Source: CAZXBB01 sp964638815
GTDB lineage: Bacteria; Planctomycetota; Phycisphaerae; Phycisphaerales; SM1A02
Direction of reading: 5' to 3'
Assembly: GCA_964638815.1 (NCBI GenBank)
Contig: CAZXBB010000116.1
Location: 1-17,887 of the forward strand
DNA: 17,887 bases
The notes below the pieces were generated by a model. The model ran no database searches. It saw only the letters and a list, made by a program, of their open reading frames with translations, and had not been told where the DNA came from. This document shows positions 14,576 through 17,887 of the stretch, piece after piece. Position numbers and translations under genes: made by a program. The number at the start of each line of letters is the position of its first letter. Position 1 is the stretch's first letter.

Positions 14576-14593
14576 GCTGTGATACCTCACAGC
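14576..14593 (-). promoter_or_regulatory. RBS-sequestering hairpin directly before the PLP-enzyme ATG
   Basis: On the minus strand a perfect 7-bp stem, GCTGTGA (14593-14587) with TCACAGC (14582-14576), closes a GGTA loop. The only Shine-Dalgarno match (GAGG, 14588-14585) lies in the stem end and loop, and ATG follows with no gap. The structure would hinder ribosome access. The segment beside it (14601-14592, CTCTCGATGC) can pair at 9 of 10 positions with the riboswitch P1 5' strand region GCATCAAGAG. Confidence 0.75.
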
Positions 14594-14669
14594 ATCGAGA
14601 GCATCCAGTGCTGGCGTGGTGCGGCGGCGACGTCGCTGCCCGTTTTTGACAGATCCCTTTCGGTCCTGT

Positions 14670-14773
14670 CCGCATCGTTCCCCACGCCGGGGCTGGCCTC
14701 GGCACCGTGGTCGCCTGCGCGACTCGGTTGCCGCTCGGGACCTGAAGAGGCATCCCGAGACTCTTGATGCAAT
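14670..14773 (-). ncRNA. SAM-I/SAM-IV-type riboswitch aptamer in the leader of the Met/Thr operon
   Basis: Read on the minus strand from the predicted transcript start: P1 5' strand GCATC followed by AAGAG (14770-14761); P2 CTCGGGA/TCCCGAG (14759-14753 with 14740-14734); a 12-base P2 loop containing GCCTC (14751-14747); core GGCAACC (14732-14726); P3 GTCGC/GCGAC (14723-14719 with 14714-14710); core GGTGCC (14706-14701); GAGGC (14700-14696), exactly complementary to the P2 loop GCCTC and so a pseudoknot; P4 CCCC/GGGG (14692-14689 with 14683-14680); and P1 3' strand GATGC (14676-14672), extendable by G-U pairs. This order of ATCAAGAG, GGCAACC and GGTGCC is the SAM-binding core shared by the SAM-I and SAM-IV classes. 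The simple P2 hairpin with a loop-to-J3/4 pseudoknot is closest to SAM-IV or the SAM-I/IV variants. It should lower expression of the downstream genes when SAM is high. Confidence 0.85.
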
Positions 14774-14779
14774 GGGCGG

Positions 14780-14807
14780 AGCATATCGCTGAAACCCCGC
14801 GTGTCAA
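14780..14807 (-). promoter_or_regulatory. Sigma70-like promoter of the riboswitch-led operon
   Basis: TTGACA (14807-14802, perfect -35) and TATGCT (14785-14780, -10) on the minus strand with a 16-base spacer. A start at A14773, 7 bases past the -10 element, would begin the RNA a few bases before riboswitch P1. The position relative to the aptamer supports both calls. Confidence 0.75.
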
Positions 14808-14860
14808 CCGGCGATCCGACGTTTCGCCCGCATCATTCGGCGCGCGGGCGGCGGCTTTCA

Positions 14861-14960
14861 GCACCACCCGGCCCTTGCCGAGCCAAGGACCGGGGCACAC
14901 AGACTTGCGGTGATGGAGACTTTCGGCACCACCCGGCGAGCCAAGGACCGGGGCACACAG
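14861..14960. repeat. Pair of direct repeats with internal inverted arms
   Basis: GCACCACCCGGC...GAGCCAAGGACCGGGGCACACAG occurs at 14861-14902 and 14926-14960; the second copy lacks 7 bases (CCTTGCC-like) of the first. Both are preceded by TTTC. The first copy can fold through CCGGCCCTTG and CAAGGACCGG, while the second has lost most of that arm. It lies between the hydrolase stop and the operon promoter. It looks like a dispersed intergenic repeat element, but other copies are outside the window. Confidence 0.75.
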
Positions 14961-14986
14961 CGACGGCGACGCTTCGGCCCGGCGGA

Positions 14987-16075
14987 TCAGGGTTTGCCGA
15001 ACTGCCTGTCGAACCACGCGCCGACGGCGCGGAGCGCCTCGTCGTCGAACGGTCCGATGCGCCCGCCCCGCTCGCGGCCCATCGTGTGACCGAGCCCCGG
15101 CAGGACGACGACCGTCGCGTGCGCGGCGCCGGCCCCGGCGAGACGCTCGGCGATGATCGGGGCGTGGTGCGCCTGCGCATCGTCGAGGCTGCCGTAAAGG
15201 ATGAGAGTCGGAATCCGGCGACGCACGAGCACGTCCTCACCCCAGGGGAGCTCGCCGGCCGGGTCCGCGACCGTTCCCGCGAGGTCGATCCCGCGCCGCG
15301 CCTCGCGCGCCATCCCGGCCGAAACCTCCCACGCGTGCAGCACGCCGTCGCCGTCGAAATCGAGCCGGTCAAAGCCGGCGGCCATGGTTCCGGCCGCCTC
15401 GGATCGCTCCACGGCGCCGCTTCCGTCCGCGTCGAGCGAGGCCACCTGCGCGCCGGACGCGGACCGGTGGGCGTTGCGGCCGCGATCGTCGGCCGACGTG
15501 CGTGTCAGGCGGGCGGCGCCGATGAGGACCAGCCCGGCGATGCCGGGATCGGCCGCCGCGATCGCCGTCGCGCGGTGCCCGCCGAGACTGTGTGCCGCGA
15601 GAACGATCCGGTCGCGATCGACCCCGGGCAAGGCCCGGACCGCCTCGATCGCGGCCTGGGTCTGCTTCACGAGATCCTCCATCGAGACGGGCGTCATCTC
15701 GAGGGGCCACCGGTCGCGCAGGGGATCGTCACGCGCGATGGTGCTCCAGTGGAGAACCGCGGCGCCGCGCTCGGCGAAGACGCGTGCGAGCCGCGGCGCG
15801 TCGGCGTGAGGCTCGCCGCTGATCGTCACGGGCACCGTCTCCCCGTTGATCTCCAGCGTGCCGGGTACCACCCAGTCAAGATCGTTGCCCATGCCGCCGC
15901 CGACGAGCACAACCCCGACGCCGCTCGACGCGTCCGGCACGCTGAGGCGGGCGTCGTACTCGTGTCCACCGGCGGTGAGCCGGATCTCGCGCGTCGCGAA
16001 CGGTGTCGGCGCGTCGGCCGCACCGGCGAGGGCGAGCGTGATCGCGAGCAGGAGCGGCGGTGTCGGCGTCGGCAT
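14987..16075 (-). CDS. Secreted alpha/beta hydrolase with an inserted EF-hand pair
   Basis: 362 residues from ATG 16075, chosen because it gives a signal peptide (MPTPTPPLLLAITLALAGAADA); the frame runs upstream to 16303 over the terC remnant without family content. The hydrolase core has VVLVGGGMGNDLDWV (55-69), the nucleophile elbow AAHSLGGH (160-167, Ser163), GLVLIGAARL (181-190), the acid region LILYGSLDDA (291-300) and LPGLGHTMG (325-333, His330). Between strand 6 and the acid residue, residues 215-226 (DADGSGAVERSE) and 239-250 (DFDGDGVLHAWE) form two canonical 12-residue EF-hand loops with all calcium ligands. The EF-hand pair sits where the lid domain normally is, so calcium may shape substrate access. 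Substrate unknown; likely periplasmic or extracytoplasmic. Confidence 0.87.
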   Translation of the reverse strand: MPTPTPPLLLAITLALAGAADAPTPFATREIRLTAGGHEYDARLSVPDASSGVGVVLVGGGMGNDLDWVVPGTLEINGETVPVTISGEPHADAPRLARVFAERGAAVLHWSTIARDDPLRDRWPLEMTPVSMEDLVKQTQAAIEAVRALPGVDRDRIVLAAHSLGGHRATAIAAADPGIAGLVLIGAARLTRTSADDRGRNAHRSASGAQVASLDADGSGAVERSEAAGTMAAGFDRLDFDGDGVLHAWEVSAGMAREARRGIDLAGTVADPAGELPWGEDVLVRRRIPTLILYGSLDDAQAHHAPIIAERLAGAGAAHATVVVLPGLGHTMGRERGGRIGPFDDEALRAVGAWFDRQFGKP

Positions 16076-16085
16076 TGGAAGATCG

Positions 16086-16413
16086 TACCGGCGCGGGACA
16101 GGCGGGGCCGCCTCTGCGCGGTGCTGGCGGTGGCGATCCTCGCTTCGTGCGTGCTCATGCTCGTCGCCGCCGATCACGTCGCGGTGTTTCTCCAGAAGCA
16201 CCGCCAGTACGAGGTGCTCGGCCTCTTCATCCTGCTCATCGTCGGCGTGGTGCTGCTCGGCGAGGGCGGCCACACCGCCGACCTCCGGTTCTTCGGCTAC
16301 CACATCGAGCCGATGTCGAAGGCCACGTTCTACTTCGCGATCACGGTGCTCTTCGCGTCGTGGACATCCTCCAGTCGGGCTACCAGAAGAAGCTCTCGGC
16401 GCAGCGCGGCTAG
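16086..16413 (+). pseudogene. terC: C-terminal remnant of a TerC-family membrane protein, truncated and frameshifted
   Basis: Translation from about 16086 (best from ATG 16157) gives VAILASCVLMLVAADHVAVF, LQKHRQYEVLGLFILLIVGV, VLLGEGGHTADLRFFGYHIE, PMSKATFYFAITVLF. This is the last third of a TerC/YkoY-type integral membrane protein. At about 16355 the family-like frame moves to VVDILQSGYQKKLSAQRG and ends at TAG 16411-16413; a one-base deletion between 16354 and 16357 would explain it. The N-terminal 150 or more residues, including the conserved Asp-rich membrane segments, are absent, and the hydrolase start lies 10 bases to the left. A terminator-like hairpin remains downstream. TerC proteins act in metal-ion export and tellurite resistance. 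With two lesions this copy cannot be functional, unless the window has an assembly error. Confidence 0.8.
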
Positions 16414-16450
16414 CCCGGACTGCGGCGTTGCCAGAGTGCGATGCTTCGGG

Positions 16451-16500
16451 CGCGTTCGACCGGAGATGGCGAGCAGGTCTCCGGACGATCGACGCGTTTT
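16451..16500 (+). terminator. Terminator-like hairpin after the terC remnant
   Basis: Stem CGCG-TCGA-CCGGAGA (16451-16466, one bulged T) with TCTCCGG-TCGA-CGCG (16478-16496, four-base bulge), 11-base loop, followed by TTTT (16497-16500). It sits between the terC remnant and the stop of the convergent gene, and is best explained as the original terC terminator. Confidence 0.55.
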
Positions 16501-17066
16501 CATGAATTCGGACGCGGGCAATCTCCCCAATTGGTAAGGACCGCCAACAAGTCGCTGACCCCCACGCCGCCGCCGTCGAAGTCGGGTGGACCGCCGGGGA
16601 TGGTGTTCCATGCGCGGAGGACGGCGAGGAGATCGGTCAAACCGATGTTCCCGTTGTGGTCGATGTCCCAGGGGCACGACGAGTTGACGCCGCCGCCCGC
16701 ACCCGGCCAGTAGCCGCCCTCGAGCGCGAAGGTATCGCCGTCCTCGTCGACGCCGGTCATGGCGCCGCCGCCGTCCGCGCCGTCCCCGCCGTCCCCGCTG
16801 TCCATCGGTCCCGCATCCGCCTGGCCGACGGTGCCTTCGAGCACCCAGGTGTCCGCCTCCTCATCGACGCCGTCGGCGTCCCCGCCGCCGCAGTCGATGG
16901 TGTTCCAGTCGAGGTTGAACTCGTCCTCCTCGCCGCCGCCCCGGGCGGTGGCGGGGGCGGTGAACATAGTCACTGTGAAGATCGTGATCGTCGCCGCGCA
17001 CGTCGCGAGCACGGTCGGGCGCGCCCGCCACGCCGGCATGATTCGCCCAAGGTCACTCGTATTCAT
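16500..17066 (-). CDS. Small secreted protein with planctomycete GTVGQADAG signature and dockerin-like tail
   Basis: 188 residues from ATG 17066, with AGGGG about 8 bases upstream; the long upstream extension of the frame was rejected because it overlaps the 17204 gene. A signal peptide (about 14-42, ending PATARG) is followed by FNLDWNTIDCGGGDADG (50-66), WVLEGTVGQADAGPM (74-88) and FALEGGYWPG (113-122), a motif series common in secreted planctomycete proteins of unknown function. An acidic Gly/Asp-rich segment (89-111) replaces the usual short link. Residues 132-184 hold two dockerin-like repeats, DIDHNGNIGLTDLLAVLRAW and DFDGGGVGVSDLLAVLTNWG, the second with weakened calcium ligands. It is the third protein in the window with this tail. 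Probably exported; function unknown. It lies 137 bases after the stop of the partial surface-protein gene on the same strand. Confidence 0.8.
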   Translation of the reverse strand: MNTSDLGRIMPAWRARPTVLATCAATITIFTVTMFTAPATARGGGEEDEFNLDWNTIDCGGGDADGVDEEADTWVLEGTVGQADAGPMDSGDGGDGADGGGAMTGVDEDGDTFALEGGYWPGAGGGVNSSCPWDIDHNGNIGLTDLLAVLRAWNTIPGGPPDFDGGGVGVSDLLAVLTNWGDCPRPNS

Positions 17067-17127
17067 CGGGATACCCCTTCGATTGTCCATTCGATCGTCG
17101 CCAGGCGTTCCGGAGTCGCAGGCCGCC

Positions 17128-17154
17128 GGCCCTCCGGCGCATGGCCGGAGGGCC
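17128..17154 (-). terminator. Perfect GC hairpin between the surface-protein gene and the next gene (no U-tract)
   Basis: GGCCCTCCGG (17128-17137) and CCGGAGGGCC (17145-17154) form a perfect 10-bp stem with a 7-base loop. No T-rich tract follows on either strand, so intrinsic termination is uncertain. Half of the stem sequence recurs in the neighbouring array. Confidence 0.4.
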
Positions 17155-17192
17155 GCCCGGCCGGGGGGCCGGAGGGCCGGGGGAGGGCCGGC
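17143..17192 (+). repeat. GGCCGGAGGGCCG direct repeats with G-quadruplex pattern
   Basis: GGCCGGAGGGCCG occurs at 17143-17155 and again at about 17167-17179. G runs at 17163-17168, 17174-17176, 17179-17183 and 17185-17187, with loops of 5, 2 and 1 bases, match the quadruplex pattern on the plus strand. Confidence 0.65.
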
Positions 17193-17203
17193 ACTCACGG
17201 CGG

Positions 17204-17887
17204 TCAGCGTCGGTCGATCTTCGCGGCTTCGGAACCCGCGAACTCTCCTGACGACGCGGGCTGCCCGTACGCCTCCGGATTCAGGTACGTCCCGCGCAGT
17301 GCGACGGGCTTGGGCGTCTCGACCTCGATTCGATGCAACTCTGCCCAGGGGTCCTGGCGGATGCCCGTGACCTGCCACGAGACCTTCATCCCGGGCGTGC
17401 CGCCGGCGATGCGGAACATGTTGTCCGCGATCTCGTCGGCGACGTACACCGGCGAGAATCCGCCGATGCACGTGAGCTGGTAGCAATACTCGCGGTTCAG
17501 CGATTCGAAGTAGTCGGGCAGCTCGACCCACGCCTCACCGTTCGCGTCCAGCATGACGACGCCGTCGTACACGTTCTTCATGTCCGGACTCTCGACGAAC
17601 GAGTGCGAGAGGTACTTGTTCCGCGGATCGAGCGGATGGTCGATCCTGAACGAACCGGCGGACTTCGAGAGCGTGCCGTTGACGTGGACGTCGCCCTCGA
17701 AGTAGCCGGCGTAGCCGCCTGCCGTGGTGGCTCCGTAGATGCCCGCATGGTCGGGGTCGAGACCGGCCGTGGTGGAGATGCCCTGCACGCCGCGCAGCGG
17801 GCTCGTGCCGTATACGCCGGTGCCGCGGCCGTTGCCGGATGCGCCGTAGACGCCGTAGCCCGAGTCCGGTCCGGCGGCGCCGCCGAG
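17204..17887 (-). CDS. C-terminal part of a large repetitive surface or tail-fibre-like protein (5' end outside window)
   Basis: The frame is open from the window edge to TGA at 17206-17204, giving 227 residues. The N-terminal visible part has Gly/Tyr repeats (SGYGVYGASGNG, TGVYGTSPLRGVQGIS, AGIYGATTAGGYAGYFEGDV), a beta-solenoid-like pattern known from tail-fibre and adhesin proteins. The C-terminal domain follows: HVNGTLSKSAGSFRIDHPLD, then KYLSHSFVESPDMKNVYDGV, LPDYFESLNREYCYQLTCIG and PGMKVSWQVTGIRQDPWAEL. I recognise this domain as recurrent at the ends of large secreted repeat proteins in environmental bacteria, not as an enzyme. Full length is probably much greater. No phage structural genes accompany it, so a cell-surface role is more likely than a prophage tail. 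It is probably upstream of, but not necessarily co-transcribed with, the dockerin-tailed gene at 16500-17066. Confidence 0.75.
   Translation of the reverse strand, partial: LGGAAGPDSGYGVYGASGNGRGTGVYGTSPLRGVQGISTTAGLDPDHAGIYGATTAGGYAGYFEGDVHVNGTLSKSAGSFRIDHPLDPRNKYLSHSFVESPDMKNVYDGVVMLDANGEAWVELPDYFESLNREYCYQLTCIGGFSPVYVADEIADNMFRIAGGTPGMKVSWQVTGIRQDPWAELHRIEVETPKPVALRGTYLNPEAYGQPASSGEFAGSEAAKIDRR

Noticed and set aside
14650..14664. GGACCGAAAGGG stem-loop considered as an intrinsic terminator of the riboswitch
   Set aside because: Minus-strand GACAG...CTGTC with a GAAA loop is followed by AAAAACGG, not a U-tract, so transcription termination is not supported; translational control fits better.
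14801..16537. Long plus-strand open frame (578 residues) across the hydrolase region
   Set aside because: It is the antisense of the hydrolase gene, kept open by GC3 bias; the sequence is Arg/Gly/Ala/Asp-rich with no family content. Only its last part, over the terC remnant, is meaningful.
17204..17887. Prophage tail-fibre gene
   Set aside because: No capsid, tail, integrase or lysis gene is seen next to it, and its base composition matches the neighbouring secreted-protein genes.

Overview
The window is GC-rich DNA, most likely from a Planctomycetes bacterium of the Phycisphaerae type. The lineage call is an inference from secreted-protein signatures. Three predicted secreted proteins end in two dockerin/EF-hand-like repeats of the form DLDGDG...LL..WG, one small secreted protein ends in a PEP-CTERM-like VPAPGA...RRRR tail, and one carries the GTVGQADAG...GGYWPG signature I associate with planctomycete secreted proteins. 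Almost all coding sequence shows strong GC3 bias. No tRNA, rRNA, IS element or CRISPR array was seen.

Layout. 1-917 (+): a small stress/envelope cluster with the end of a CsbD-like gene, two entericidin-like lipoproteins and a DUF1328 membrane peptide, closed by a strong intrinsic terminator. 988-1467 (+): MgtC/SapB-family membrane protein. 1654-3732 (+): secreted BNR/Asp-box beta-propeller with a dockerin-like tail. 3960-4262 (-): glycine-rich RRM RNA-binding protein, with short tandem arrays on both sides. 4761-8194: a polyphosphate section with a single-domain PPK2 (-), a PmtA-like SAM methyltransferase (+) and a two-domain polyphosphate:AMP phosphotransferase (-). 8612-10240 (+): PEP-CTERM-like protein and a rhomboid protease. 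10412-11539 (-): seven-repeat LVIVD propeller with a dockerin-like tail. 11604-14813 (-): a methionine/threonine-branch operon. 14987-16075 (-): secreted alpha/beta hydrolase with an EF-hand pair inserted in its lid region. 16086-16413 (+): 5'-truncated, frameshifted terC remnant. 16500-17887 (-): a small dockerin-tailed secreted protein and the C-terminal end of a large repetitive surface or tail-fibre-like protein.

The most coherent system is on the minus strand from about 14807 down to 11604. A sigma70-like promoter is followed at the predicted transcription start by an RNA with the SAM-I/SAM-IV riboswitch core: P1, a P2 hairpin with a loop-to-J3/4 pseudoknot, GGCAACC, P3, GGTGCC and P4. 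Next comes a perfect 7-bp hairpin that holds the ribosome binding site directly against the ATG of a Cys/Met-metabolism PLP enzyme. The P1 5' strand can instead pair with a segment beside that hairpin, which gives a plausible translational OFF switch at high SAM. The second gene is a fused aspartate kinase-homoserine dehydrogenase with no ACT regulatory domain between its halves, so RNA-level control may replace allosteric control.

A second theme is non-coding. Several intergenic spacers hold short tandem arrays of unrelated sequence and 11-16 bp period. Four spacers at gene 3' ends match the G-quadruplex pattern: 819-860, 3780-3828, 10267-10291 and 17163-17187. All calls were made by reading the sequence; no database search or folding program was run.
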